A stretch of 64,000 bases of DNA from Nocardia wallacei (GCF_029868745.1 NZ_JARWOP010000377.1:1-64000); one strand, 5' to 3'. Positions 16,007 through 25,446 are shown, counted from the first letter of the stretch. Translations and numbers: made by a program. Notes: generated by a model not told the origin, from the letters alone.

Positions 16007-19000
16007 GGTCGAAGTACCTCTGCAGTTGGTCGGCGATGTGGTGGTTCCCCAGTGCGAATTTGCGCAGCCGCGTGGGTCCCGCAACCCATCCCGCGAACGC
16101 TTCGGCGAACGATTCTATCGGCTGATCGTAGTAGTGATCCCAGCCGCGCTGGCCTCCGACTGCCCGGATGAGTTCATCATGCAGGTTCTGCCACTCCGCT
16201 TGCTTGCTGAGACGGGCGCCACCGGTCCCGTACGCGTAGTCGGTCGCGTGCCCGAACTCGTGCCAGATGAGAATTCCGGAGCCGATGTTCTGGGCGGCGC
16301 GGGAATCGACGTAGATTCGTCGTGAGCCAGGGGTGTACAGACCTGCCACGTTCTCCCACCTGACGCGGTCATTGGGACCGTCAGGACTGTCGCGCACGAG
16401 AGCATCGAGGCCTGGCATCTGGGCCACGGGCCTTCGACCGATGACGATTCCGCCATCGGGCATCGCGTTCAAGTAGTCGCTGACCCGATCGAATACGTCG
16501 TGTCGAATCCGGCCGAGATGATCCCGCAGCACCGCGATGCTTTCCGGTGTCGAGTCCAGGATGTCGATGAAGGGGCCGCCCTCGGGCGGCGGGAAAGCGA
16601 CCGTGAACTCGTACACGTCGCCCAACCGCACTCGATCACCCGGATGCAGCGTGACCTTCGTTCCGGGATTGATCTCTCTATCGTTGACGAATGTGTGGTT
16701 CGTCGATCCTTCGTCGCGAATCCACACTCGGCCGGACGGATGGACGCCGATGCTGGCGTGGCGGGCGGATATCCGGTTGCGGTGGGGTATGCCGTCCGGC
16801 AACACCGAACCTTCCCGCCCGAGCAGCACAGGGTCACCGGCGCGCACCAGATCCAGCGACAAATTGCCTTGCGGGCTGTTGAGTTTCACCTCCAACAGCC
16901 GTGGCGTGGCATTGTGATAGCCGTCGGAGAACACGGCGGCGCCGACCCATTCACCAAGGCGGATCCGGTCTCCCGGACGCAGCAGAGCCGGTGGCCCGTT
17001 CCGATCCACCCGCACGTTCTCGACCCAGGTTCCGGTCCTGGAATGTTCGTCACGCAGCCACACGTTCCCGGCCTCGTCCCGGTAGATGACGGCGTGACGC
17101 CGCGACACCGTGAGGTGATCAGCCAGGTTACCGGCCATCGGTGACTCCGGATTGCGACCGATCAGCACCGCCTCACCGCGCCGCAGAGTAAGCGGCGGCA
17201 CGCCGTCGTCATCGGAAAGGCGCAATATCAACGGTGCTTCCTCGCCGACCTGGAGCCGCACGGCCACGTTGTCGAAGTTCACTGTGTCGTCGGCATTCAG
17301 ATATCGCTTCTCACCCGGCGCGACCGCCTCGTCGTTGACCCTGATGTGGCTGAAGCTGTTCGGGTCGCGTACCCATATCCGGCCGTCGAGATCACGTCCG
17401 ACGACGACCTGATGCCCGGTCAGGTCGCCGGATAGGACAATCGCGTGATTGTTCAATGCGCTGACGTCGATCAAGACTTCTCGACCGGGCTCCAGCCGAA
17501 TCGGCGGCCGTCGCTCGTACGGCGCATAGAGCAGTTCGGCGGGCGGCAACCGCGTGTACTCGTCACCCGCGACGCGAGCGATCCCCACGAACTCGGGACC
17601 GAGCCCGACGTTGTCGCCGGCAGCGAGGGTCACACGCTGATTCGCTGCGATCCGGTCTCCGTTGACCCACACTCCGTCCGATCCCCGATGGTCGCGGATC
17701 CACAGTCGGCCGTCGTAGTCCAGGCCGAGCGTCGCGTGTTGCGAGGAGACTCCGGAGACACCGCGCAACTGGTCGGCGAAAGGGGAATTCCGGCCGGTGC
17801 CGATCACGACCGATTCCCCGGGCCGAAGCCGCACGGCCATCGCGGCCGGCCCACCGCCGAGCTGCACATGCACCGGCCCGGCCTCGATGACCGCATTCGG
17901 CGGGAGGAATTGCGCCTCTCCGAGATATCGTCCGAATTCGACGCGGTCGCCCGGTTCCAGTGTGCGCCGCTGTCCATCGGCGAGGCGGTCCTTGTTCACC
18001 CGAATGCCGTTTTCGGAGCTGTCGTCCCGGATCCAGACTCGGCCGTCCTCATCCATGCCGATGACTCCGTGACGGGTCGACATGCTGTGCCTCTGTGGTG
18101 CGTCCGGATGCACCATGCCGCGACCGATCGCGATCTCCCGCCCACGGTGCAGCGTCAGCACAGGTCCGTCGTTGCCGAACAGCCGCACCTGGGCCATTTG
18201 GCGCTGAAAGGTAACTCCGACATGGACATCGCGGCCGAGCAGAAGCTCCTGACCGTCGTGGATGCGCACCCAGCTGCCGCCCACCAACTGCTTCCCGTCG
18301 ACGAACGTGCCGTTCAGGGAGTTGTCGTCGCGGATGAATACGTGCCCGTGCTCGTTCACTTCGACAGTCGCGTGGCGGCGCGACACTCCATCGGTCGCCA
18401 CGTCCGCCAACAGCGCGCCTGAGCCCCTTCCGAGGATGTATTCCTGGCCCGGAACAAGGCGAACCGGTACCCCGGCACCATCGCGGCCCGTCAACACGAC
18501 ATCGACGTAGCCTCCGTCGGGGTGGCGGAAGATTGCGGTCTGCCCCGGGTCGGGGGCCGGCAGAGCGTCGGAGCCGTCGTCGGATGAACGGTTGTTGTGC
18601 GGCTCGACGCGCGGCGGCATCCGGAACGGCCGCTCCGGCGTCGCGGAAACGTCCACGTTCCGAGGAGGCGCCGGAGCCTGCGGAAGCCCGTGGCGGACGC
18701 TCGCGTCGAGACGGCCGGGATTGTCATTGCGTGGCGGCGAGATAACCGCGTGTGGTTCCACGGCGTGCAGATGCTGAAGCATGAGGTCGTGCCAGCCGCG
18801 TCGTCCGGCTGCGGAGAATACCGGACTCAACCGTTCGACACGCTGCCGAATCTCCTGTACTTCGGTCCGTGTCAGGGCGTGATCCTTCCACACGACTTTG
18901 TTGTCGGCGCCATAGCCCTGGAAATGCTCGGCGAAGGGACTGATCACATATCTCGTGTCGGGAACGTCCTCGAATGCGCGGCTGTTGTCTATCCCCCAGA

Positions 19001-20453
19001 CGTTGCCCTCCGGGTCGATCATCCAGTTGTCGCCGTTGCGGTCGGGTATGCGCAATACCGCGTCGAAAAGGCCCAGTCGCCGCCCGCCAGGGCTGTCGAA
19101 GACCGCTTCCGGATACATGCCTCGGGCATATGTTTCCGCCGCGACCTTGCCTGGCACTACTTCCATATAGACTTGATTTCCGCTGACGTGCACCGTCGGC
19201 ACGCGAGCGCCCACCGCACCGGCGACGAGCGAGCTGAGAAACTCCGCATGTGCGTGCGACGGGTCGGAGACAATCTTGCGAATCAGCTCCGTACCGTCCT
19301 GAAAAGTCAACCGCTCCACGACCTTCGCCGACTTTCCGGCCGTGCTGAATCGCTCGATCTCCTCTACTCGTGGCTGTTCGCCGGAAGTCACCAACTCATC
19401 GACGCGTGCGGCGAATGCACGGTGACGAGCCACGACCTCGGACAGGACATCATCCGTGCCCGTGGCGTCGCGGCCCCCGCGAGATGCCTGTACACCGGCT
19501 CGATGCACCCGCAACGCGTTGCCGGCGGCCCCGACGAAACCACTACCGAAACCGGTGATCGCGGAGGCGCGAACCATTTTGAACAAGTCGCCGAGGCTGT
19601 GAATGTCGCCGGAATGGATGAGCACCGAAGGCAGCGCTCCGAAGACACCGCCCGCCAGGCCGCCCGCGCCGCCGATCACCATGGTGCCGCCGATGTGCGC
19701 GGAAAATCGGCCGGAACGGGTGACCGCTCTACCGGTGGTCCTGTTCAGCACGCGCGGAGCCAATCTGCGCCCCACTTCCGCGCCCGCGACGCCACCGACC
19801 AGGCCGCCGGCGAGCATCTCCGAAAAGGCTGCCAGGTCGAACTCGTCGCGGACACCGCTGGCCAAGTCCCACAGCTGCGCGCCGCCGCTGATCGCCGCGC
19901 TGGTTCCGAGGCCTATTTTGGCCGCATGAACAGCACCGTGCAGCGCGGCCCGCTGCCCGGCGCCGGCGATCGCGCGCTCGCCCACTGCCGTGGCGAGCCT
20001 CGCGGTCGCCGCACGCATCGCTTGCTCCGCCTCTATCCGGTCGAGCACCGCCTTGGCGCCACCGCCTTGGAAGAAGAGCAGCGCGTCATAGGCCAACTGT
20101 GCGGCCAGTGCGACTCCCACCGCGATCAGCAAATGCTGGGTTTGCACAGTGGAATCAGCGACGTCGTGGCATTGCTCGCCCAAGCTTCGGCACACCGCTG
20201 CCTGATCCCGCATGGACTTCGCGATCACTCGATGACGCTCGGCCAGTCCCACCGCCGTGGCGCCTTCGACGCTTCGCTCGGCGCGCTTTGCCGCGGCCTC
20301 GTACCGATCCGCCGAGTCATCCAAGCCACCACCGGTCTGCTCGTACGCATCGCCGTTACGACGCATCCCGTCGGCGTCCGTCCGTGGCCAGTGACCGATA
20401 ACCAGTTCGCGCACAGCTGCCGGCAACTCGGCCAGCAAACTGCTCGATTCCAT
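15990..20453 (-). CDS. giant type VII/polymorphic-toxin-like protein: kinase fold, six FHA modules, C-terminal zincin
   Basis: The product has 1487 residues from ATG 20453, chosen because GAGGAGG lies 8 bases upstream; starts at 20480 and 20561 are possible. Residues 1-330 are helical with Gly/Ala-rich hydrophobic stretches, opening with AVRELVIGHWPRTD like the CpnT-type WXG100-like domain. Residues about 370-610 look like a kinase fold of the PI3/4K or HipA type: RNGDN (472-476) as catalytic loop and GIDN (Asp489) as metal-binding Asp. Residues about 640-1290 carry roughly six FHA modules, shown by repeated SRRHA or SARHAS followed by VWIRD and NGTFV-like motifs; the fourth is degenerate. 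The C-terminus has WHEFGHATD (His1398, Glu1399, His1402) and a later ESFAEAF, the arrangement of anthrax-lethal-factor-like zincins. Probably exported and protease-tipped; target unknown. Confidence 0.88.
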   Translation of the reverse strand: MESSSLLAELPAAVRELVIGHWPRTDADGMRRNGDAYEQTGGGLDDSADRYEAAAKRAERSVEGATAVGLAERHRVIAKSMRDQAAVCRSLGEQCHDVADSTVQTQHLLIAVGVALAAQLAYDALLFFQGGGAKAVLDRIEAEQAMRAATARLATAVGERAIAGAGQRAALHGAVHAAKIGLGTSAAISGGAQLWDLASGVRDEFDLAAFSEMLAGGLVGGVAGAEVGRRLAPRVLNRTTGRAVTRSGRFSAHIGGTMVIGGAGGLAGGVFGALPSVLIHSGDIHSLGDLFKMVRASAITGFGSGFVGAAGNALRVHRAGVQASRGGRDATGTDDVLSEVVARHRAFAARVDELVTSGEQPRVEEIERFSTAGKSAKVVERLTFQDGTELIRKIVSDPSHAHAEFLSSLVAGAVGARVPTVHVSGNQVYMEVVPGKVAAETYARGMYPEAVFDSPGGRRLGLFDAVLRIPDRNGDNWMIDPEGNVWGIDNSRAFEDVPDTRYVISPFAEHFQGYGADNKVVWKDHALTRTEVQEIRQRVERLSPVFSAAGRRGWHDLMLQHLHAVEPHAVISPPRNDNPGRLDASVRHGLPQAPAPPRNVDVSATPERPFRMPPRVEPHNNRSSDDGSDALPAPDPGQTAIFRHPDGGYVDVVLTGRDGAGVPVRLVPGQEYILGRGSGALLADVATDGVSRRHATVEVNEHGHVFIRDDNSLNGTFVDGKQLVGGSWVRIHDGQELLLGRDVHVGVTFQRQMAQVRLFGNDGPVLTLHRGREIAIGRGMVHPDAPQRHSMSTRHGVIGMDEDGRVWIRDDSSENGIRVNKDRLADGQRRTLEPGDRVEFGRYLGEAQFLPPNAVIEAGPVHVQLGGGPAAMAVRLRPGESVVIGTGRNSPFADQLRGVSGVSSQHATLGLDYDGRLWIRDHRGSDGVWVNGDRIAANQRVTLAAGDNVGLGPEFVGIARVAGDEYTRLPPAELLYAPYERRPPIRLEPGREVLIDVSALNNHAIVLSGDLTGHQVVVGRDLDGRIWVRDPNSFSHIRVNDEAVAPGEKRYLNADDTVNFDNVAVRLQVGEEAPLILRLSDDDGVPPLTLRRGEAVLIGRNPESPMAGNLADHLTVSRRHAVIYRDEAGNVWLRDEHSRTGTWVENVRVDRNGPPALLRPGDRIRLGEWVGAAVFSDGYHNATPRLLEVKLNSPQGNLSLDLVRAGDPVLLGREGSVLPDGIPHRNRISARHASIGVHPSGRVWIRDEGSTNHTFVNDREINPGTKVTLHPGDRVRLGDVYEFTVAFPPPEGGPFIDILDSTPESIAVLRDHLGRIRHDVFDRVSDYLNAMPDGGIVIGRRPVAQMPGLDALVRDSPDGPNDRVRWENVAGLYTPGSRRIYVDSRAAQNIGSGILIWHEFGHATDYAYGTGGARLSKQAEWQNLHDELIRAVGGQRGWDHYYDQPIESFAEAFAGWVAGPTRLRKFALGNHHIADQLQRYFDRVFTR

Positions 20454-20596
20454 CGCGGCTGCCTCCTCGGCGCCCTTCATGCTTGCTGCGCGTCCAGCCA
20501 ACACGAATTCATGAATATTTGCTTCGCCGGAAAAGGTCCCGATCCTTGCGTATTTCGACATTGATCAGAACGGTCGAGCACCGAACAATTCGGCGC
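20454..20596. promoter_or_regulatory. divergent promoter region of the FHA-zincin and WXG100 genes
   Basis: This 143-base segment separates the two divergent type VII-type genes and must carry both promoters. It is more AT-rich than the flanking genes (for example ACACGAATTCATGAATATTTG at its centre). The ribosome site GAGGAGG for the FHA gene lies just inside it at about 20462-20468. GAATTCATGAATATTTGC contains partial dyad symmetry. No known operator was recognised. Confidence 0.45.
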
Positions 20597-22258
20597 ATGG
20601 ACAAGAAGCTGTCCGTGGACCCCGATCGGTTGCTCGACGATGCGCCGAGGTTCGACTCGATCGGTTCGGACTTGGCGGCTGTGGTCCGAAAACTACGTGC
20701 CGCCCTGTCCGAGGAAGGCGAGCCGTGGGGCAATGACGATGCCGGCCGGGCGTTCGCCGAGGCCTACGTGCCGGAATACAAACGAACGATGGACGAGTTG
20801 AACCTTCTGGTCGAGGCGGTGCGGCAGGCCGGAACCGACCTTCGCCACCTTGCGGAGAACTTCGACAATCAGGACCGGGCCATCGGCCGGCGCATCCGCG
20901 CCGCCGGGGACCCGACCCGGAGCGACTCGCCGTCACTGTCAGCGAGTGACCATGGGGCTCTCGCCCACCGATTCGGCCCGAGTGCCACGGTGCCTGTTGT
21001 CGCGCATCAACCCGCCGGGACGTTCGTACCTCCGACGGCCACCGCCCCAGTTCCACCGACCGAGCAAGCCTCGACCAGGACAACCTCGGCTGATCGGAGT
21101 CCCGGTTCGGCGAGCACACCCGCCCGCGAATCGAGCACGCCCCAGGATGGGTATCCCTCGGATCAGCGGCCTCTCGGGACCGATGAGAACCTGCCCGGTC
21201 GCGGCATCGAGCAGCCGAGCCTGCCGGGCCCCAGCGCTGCCTCGGCCGCTCGGGCGGATGTCGTCCTCCCGCGCGCCCCGCAGGGCGTCCTGTCTTCGCC
21301 CTGGACGAAAGCCGATGTAGCCGAGAGAAGGTCCGAGCCCGCCGACGTGGCGAAACGAGCCACCACCACAGCGGCGAGCACGCCATGGTCCACCGCCACC
21401 GATCGTGCCGCGAGGGTTTCCGTTCCGGACGCCGACGCGCCCGGTTCGCCGCCGCGCATACCCGGCCGTCCTGTTGCTCGAACCGACCAGAAGACCGAGC
21501 GGCCGACCCGAACCCCGGGCGGCTCCGGTGGGTCGGTCGCGAACCGACTCGCCCGGGACCTCGCCGAGCGACACGGCGTGCGCGCCTTCGGTTTCGACAC
21601 CCCGGACGTCGCGCTCGAAGTGTTGATCGAGATCATCGCGGCAGTGGACGACGTACTTCCGCGCTACCCGCAGATTCCATTGCGTGCCATAGGAATCGAG
21701 GAGTTGGGGGGCGACGAAGTTGCTGTGCTGGTGTGGGATTCGGTCACGCCGCCTCGGAGCTCGCCGGACTCTCCGGAACAGTCGCGGCCAACTCCGTATA
21801 TCGCGTTCGCGATACGCGCCGCCACCGATCCGAAGCAGTTGGAGCACACAATCACCGCGGCGGAGCACGCGGGGTTGATTGCACCTGGATGTGCGCAGCG
21901 GCCCGTGTACTCGTCGATCGTCAGGGAACTCGGCCGAACTCTCGACGCGGTAGGTCACTTCCGTGCTCGTGCCGCCGCGCATCGAGCGCTGCTTACTGCG
22001 TATCTGCCGGGAACGAGTCACGCGGACAAAAGCTCCTTGCAGCGCACAGTGTCCGGCTTCCGGGCGTGGCGGTCGCACTTGAGCGACCGTAGCTTCGACC
22101 GCGGCCGATTCCGGCCCGCTGCCGCGTTGGCCGAAGCATTCACCGACGTGCAATTGAACGACGCACGCGCCACCCCACCCGCACAAGTGTTACACCAGCT
22201 GCTCGTGACAACCGCCAACTCGGCCACCGCATCACCGATTGCTACCGAGAATCAATGA
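20597..22258 (+). CDS. WXG100-like protein with Pro-rich linker and zincin-like C-terminal domain lacking HExxH
   Basis: The product has 553 residues from ATG 20597. Residues 1-100 resemble a WXG100 secretion module with EPWGNDDAGRAFAEAY at the helical turn. Residues about 110-320 are a Ser/Thr/Pro/Ala-rich linker. The C-terminal domain (about 320-540) has SIVRELGRTLD at residue 440. Its spacing and the later LAEAFTDV (Glu513) mimic HExxH...E zincins, but both zinc histidines are arginines (RELGR, 443-447). It is therefore probably a pseudo-protease, perhaps an inhibitor, adaptor or scaffold for the neighbouring active zincin. It is divergent from that gene across 143 bases. WXG100 proteins are exported by type VII systems; no ESX machinery lies in the window. 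Confidence 0.75.
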   Translation: MDKKLSVDPDRLLDDAPRFDSIGSDLAAVVRKLRAALSEEGEPWGNDDAGRAFAEAYVPEYKRTMDELNLLVEAVRQAGTDLRHLAENFDNQDRAIGRRIRAAGDPTRSDSPSLSASDHGALAHRFGPSATVPVVAHQPAGTFVPPTATAPVPPTEQASTRTTSADRSPGSASTPARESSTPQDGYPSDQRPLGTDENLPGRGIEQPSLPGPSAASAARADVVLPRAPQGVLSSPWTKADVAERRSEPADVAKRATTTAASTPWSTATDRAARVSVPDADAPGSPPRIPGRPVARTDQKTERPTRTPGGSGGSVANRLARDLAERHGVRAFGFDTPDVALEVLIEIIAAVDDVLPRYPQIPLRAIGIEELGGDEVAVLVWDSVTPPRSSPDSPEQSRPTPYIAFAIRAATDPKQLEHTITAAEHAGLIAPGCAQRPVYSSIVRELGRTLDAVGHFRARAAAHRALLTAYLPGTSHADKSSLQRTVSGFRAWRSHLSDRSFDRGRFRPAAALAEAFTDVQLNDARATPPAQVLHQLLVTTANSATASPIATENQ

Positions 22259-22301
22259 ACAAATCCGACATCGATCGGCCGCACCCTGCGACGTTGCAGA
22301 T

Positions 22302-22571
22302 TCACTCGGTATCCTCGACTCGGCCGGTTCGAGCACAACGCGTCGTTGCGGCGACATCGGTAGCAACCCTGCCCATCTCGAACTCACGCCTGTTCATGTG
22401 TTCTATCGTGCCCACCAAGAACCCATGTGCCGCATATCCATACATGACGTAGAATTCGTTGAGCCACTCCTCCAAACGACGAACCCTTTCCTGGAGGGGC
22501 TGAATCCCGCTATGGTCACTCGCACCCTGCTCGCGCACAACCTGGCCATCGGCACTGAATTCTTCGGTCAT
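22302..22571 (-). CDS. small coiled-coil hypothetical protein
   Basis: The product has 89 residues from ATG 22571, with AGGAAC six bases upstream; a start 10 codons earlier at 22601 is possible. The centre (QPLQERVRRLEEWLNEFYVMYG) is amphipathic and probably forms a short coiled coil, followed by a mildly hydrophobic helix. No family was recognised. It ends 43 bases from the convergent WXG100 gene and could belong to the same accessory locus. Coding status rests on the ribosome site and protein-like composition only. Confidence 0.5.
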   Translation of the reverse strand: MTEEFSADGQVVREQGASDHSGIQPLQERVRRLEEWLNEFYVMYGYAAHGFLVGTIEHMNRREFEMGRVATDVAATTRCARTGRVEDTE

Positions 22572-22704
22572 CGATGTTCCTGCCGAGTCGTGGTAAGTCA
22601 CCTGGACGACAGCGGCCTACCCGGAGACTCGTCAGTCGCTTCCTTTCACCAGCAACGATGCAGGTTTTCACTGTCGAGGATCAATGAGCAGGTTGGCTAT
22701 TGAT

Positions 22705-22739
22705 CAACTCTGAATGTCATTCCAACTCTGAATGTCATT
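22705..22739. repeat. tandem 17-bp direct repeat with internal palindromes
   Basis: CAACTCTGAATGTCATT occurs at 22705-22721 and again at 22723-22739, separated by one base, giving an 18-bp period. Each unit contains GAATGTCATT; the first is flanked so that GAATG-T-CATTC is a perfect palindrome. The repeat is in the 274-base gap between the divergent small protein and the SDR gene. Tandem palindromes at about two helical turns suggest cooperative operator sites. No matching regulator is identified. Confidence 0.6.
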
Positions 22740-22845
22740 GACAGACAACTCATCATTGCTGCACATTTCCCCAGTGATCGAGGAGGACAGCGATGACCGC
22801 CGCCGTACGCGGCCCTCGGTCGAACAGCGAATCGTCAGGAGAGAT

Positions 22846-23655
22846 ATGCCCGCCACACGCATCGCCGTCGTCACCGGCGCCTCGTCGGGAATAGGGCGGG
22901 CCACCGCCGCGGCCCTGGCCGACCACGGGTTCCGGGTGATCGGGACCAGCCGCAATCCGGACACGATCCCGGACGGAGACCGCGTGCCGGGCATCGACTA
23001 CCGGGCACTGGACCTGACCGACGACGACTCCGTCCAACGGTTCGTCTCGACGCTGGACACCGTCGACGTCCTGGTCAACAATGCCGGCGAGAGCCAAGCC
23101 GGACCGCTGGCCGAACTGCCCGGCGACGCGGTGAACCGGCTGTTCCAGCTCAACGTGCTGGGCCCGATCGCACTGACCCGAGCGGTGCTGCCCGGCATGC
23201 GCGAGCGCGGCGCCGGGCGAGTGGTGATGGTCGGCTCGATGCTGGCCAGCTTCCCGCTGCCCTACCGCTCCTCCTACGTCGCTACCAAAGCCGCACTGCG
23301 CGGATTCGCCACCGCGGCCCGGTTCGAGGAATCGCCCTACGGTGTCTGGCTCACCACTGTCGAACCGGGACAGGTCGATTCCGGACTCCGCGAACGACGC
23401 ACGAAATACCTCGCCGACGGCTCGCCACACACCGCGGAATTCGAGCGCTTCATGACCGCGCTCGACCGCAAGCAAGCCGCGGGCATCGCGCCGGACCGGG
23501 TCGCACGCACAATCCTCACCGCCGTCTCGGCGCCACGCCCCCGCCCGCTCTATGCCGTCGGCAGCAACGCACCCGCCGTCTTCGCGCTCCACCGCCTACT
23601 CCCCCGCGGCCTGATGGAACGCGTCACCGCCCGCTCCTACGGACTCCACCGCTGA
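22846..23655 (+). CDS. short-chain dehydrogenase/reductase
   Basis: The product has 269 residues. It is a classical SDR with the cofactor motif TGASSGIG near the N-terminus, NNAG, and the active-site order Ser (VMVGSMLASF), Tyr and Lys (YRSSYVATKAAL). An aspartate at about the end of the second strand region is not evident, and TSRNPDT suggests NADP(H) preference. The start MPATRIAVVTG is preceded by AGGAGA at short spacing; an in-frame start at 22732 would add a non-conserved tail. The substrate is unknown. A tandem-repeat operator lies upstream. It is convergent with the following hydrolase. Confidence 0.9.
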   Translation: MPATRIAVVTGASSGIGRATAAALADHGFRVIGTSRNPDTIPDGDRVPGIDYRALDLTDDDSVQRFVSTLDTVDVLVNNAGESQAGPLAELPGDAVNRLFQLNVLGPIALTRAVLPGMRERGAGRVVMVGSMLASFPLPYRSSYVATKAALRGFATAARFEESPYGVWLTTVEPGQVDSGLRERRTKYLADGSPHTAEFERFMTALDRKQAAGIAPDRVARTILTAVSAPRPRPLYAVGSNAPAVFALHRLLPRGLMERVTARSYGLHR

Positions 23656-23744
23656 CGCATCGGCGGCACAGCCGTCACTGCACCGAGAGCCTGGGCATCT
23701 GGCCTGGGCCGTAGCCGCCCGGCCTCGCACGTCTCTCGAGTGAC

Positions 23745-24644
23745 TCAGGCTCCGACGCGCTCGTCGAGGAAGCTCAGCAATCTGGTCTTCAGCCATTCCG
23801 GTTGTTCTTCGGGGGCGAAATGGCCGCAGTCCGGGATGGTTTCGAGGCGCATGGCGTCGGCGTAGTCCGGGTAGCTGGACGGGATTCCGCGCGAGAGCGG
23901 GTCCTGGGCGCCGTTGAGATGCAGCGTCGGCACTCGCAGCCGGAGTAGACGGTAGTGCCGCAGGAAATGCGGCACTTCGTGCAGGACTACATTGCGGTTG
24001 AATGCCACGGTGGCGGCGTAGGCCGCGGGAGTGCGCATACGCTGCTGGTAGATCTCGACCTCCGCGGCGCTGAAGTTGCCCTGATACCGCCACGCATCCA
24101 GGCTTCGTCGGCTGATCCAGTCCTGGAGATTGCGCGAACGGCCTTGCGCGGCAAGCAGATACACATGCCAGGGACTCCACACCGCCGACGGCCGGATACC
24201 GTCGGCGGTCCACGGGTGCACGCCGGCCATGGCCACGAATCGCTCGATTCGGTCGGGCCAGTTGAGGCAGGCCCGGTATCCGGTCACCAATCCCCAGTCC
24301 CGTCCGACGATCCGGGCACGTGGCAGTTGCAGCCGGTCCATCAGTTCGATCAGATCTCGCGCCAGCCGCTCGAAGGTGTAGCCCCGGCCATTGCCCTCCG
24401 ACCAGCCCAGTCCGCGGATATCGGGGCAGATGACGCGGTACCGGCTGGCCAGCGGCCCGAGCAGGTGGCGCCATTCCCACCAGTGCTGGGGCCATCCGTG
24501 CAGCAAGATCAGCGGCTCCCCCTCGCCCGCCTCGGCGTAATGGATGCGCAGGCCGTCGATCCGCACGAAACGGTGTCGCACCTGCGGCTCGATTGTTGCC
24601 GAGAGCTGGTGCAGCACAGCATCTTCCACATCCGTGGTGGCCAT
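23745..24644 (-). CDS. alpha/beta hydrolase, epoxide hydrolase/haloalkane dehalogenase-like
   Basis: The product has 299 residues. HGWPQHWWEW is the oxyanion-hole HGxP motif. VGRDWG carries an aspartate as nucleophile, as in epoxide hydrolases and haloalkane dehalogenases, and CGHFAPEEQPE carries the catalytic histidine. A tyrosine-containing cap domain lies between, but the ring-opening pair typical of epoxide hydrolases cannot be confirmed by eye. GGAGG is placed correctly before the ATG. The gene is divergent from an HxlR regulator across 89 AT-rich bases and is that regulator's likely target, perhaps induced by a xenobiotic. Confidence 0.87.
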   Translation of the reverse strand: MATTDVEDAVLHQLSATIEPQVRHRFVRIDGLRIHYAEAGEGEPLILLHGWPQHWWEWRHLLGPLASRYRVICPDIRGLGWSEGNGRGYTFERLARDLIELMDRLQLPRARIVGRDWGLVTGYRACLNWPDRIERFVAMAGVHPWTADGIRPSAVWSPWHVYLLAAQGRSRNLQDWISRRSLDAWRYQGNFSAAEVEIYQQRMRTPAAYAATVAFNRNVVLHEVPHFLRHYRLLRLRVPTLHLNGAQDPLSRGIPSSYPDYADAMRLETIPDCGHFAPEEQPEWLKTRLLSFLDERVGA

Positions 24645-24733
24645 CGCACCCTCCGATCAGTCGTCCCTCTCGGCGCCACGTTACTATATAATTTGATAGC
24701 AGTCACTATAGTTTTTAGAATGGAAGGAAGCGG

Positions 24734-25414
24734 ATGGCGAAGCGCTCCTACAACCAGTACTGCGGCCTGTCGCGCAGCCTCGATCTCGTCGGTGAGCGCT
24801 GGACGCTGCTGATCGTGCGCGAGTTGATGAGCGGGCCGAAGCGCTATTCCGATCTGGCGACCGCCCTCGCGGGTATCGGCACCAACTTGCTCGCCGCCCG
24901 CGTCCAGCAGCTCGAACGCGAGGGGCTGATCGTGCGCGAGCAACTCCCGCCGCCCGCCGCCTCCCAGGTCTATGAGCTGTCCGCCGCGGGCCGCGAACTC
25001 GCGCAAGCCCTTGTCCCACTGGCGATGTGGGGGCTGCGGCATCGGTTCGACGAGCCGCGCCAGGCGACCGAGCATTACCGCGCGGAGTGGACGCTGGTAT
25101 TCGTGGCGGCCCTGATCGATCCGGCGGCCGTCGCGGGCGTGCGCTCGGTCGTGCAATTCCGGCTCGAGGATTCCGCCGCGGCATTGATCATCGACAACGG
25201 CCGCGTCCGGGTGGCGGCGGGCGAGATGGACAGCCCCGATCTGCTGGTCATCACCGATCTGCCGACGCTCGCCGAATTCGCCTGGCGCACACCCCGTCCC
25301 GACGAACTCGCCACGCGACTACGTATCGAGGGCGACACCGCCACCGCGCAACTGCTCATCGAGTTGCTGTGCGACCGCGCGCAACCCCCGGCTTCGGCCG
25401 GTGAATTCCGGTAG
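24734..25414 (+). CDS. HxlR-type regulator with C-terminal SCP2-like domain
   Basis: The product has 226 residues. The first 110 are a winged helix of the HxlR group with CGLSRSLDLVGERWTLLIVRELM; the conserved cysteine often serves redox or electrophile sensing. The remaining 110 residues resemble an SCP2-like ligand-binding domain (FRLEDSAAALIIDNGRVRV, DLLVITDLPTLAEF). This two-domain layout is common in actinobacteria. GGAAGGA precedes the ATG. The upstream region has two similar half-sites, TTACTATA at about 24681 and TCACTATAG at about 24700, which could be its operator controlling both itself and the divergent hydrolase. Confidence 0.88.
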   Translation: MAKRSYNQYCGLSRSLDLVGERWTLLIVRELMSGPKRYSDLATALAGIGTNLLAARVQQLEREGLIVREQLPPPAASQVYELSAAGRELAQALVPLAMWGLRHRFDEPRQATEHYRAEWTLVFVAALIDPAAVAGVRSVVQFRLEDSAAALIIDNGRVRVAAGEMDSPDLLVITDLPTLAEFAWRTPRPDELATRLRIEGDTATAQLLIELLCDRAQPPASAGEFR

Positions 25415-25446
25415 CCCGCTGTCGGTCGGGCGACCCTTCCCCCCGC

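Noticed and set aside
18597..20564. 655-codon plus-strand frame over the FHA gene
   Set aside because: It is antisense to the FHA/kinase coding sequence and has no protein-like motif.
23596..24495. 299-codon minus-strand frame beside the alpha/beta hydrolase
   Set aside because: It overlaps the hydrolase in another frame; only the 23745-24644 frame has HGWP, GRDWG and CGHF.
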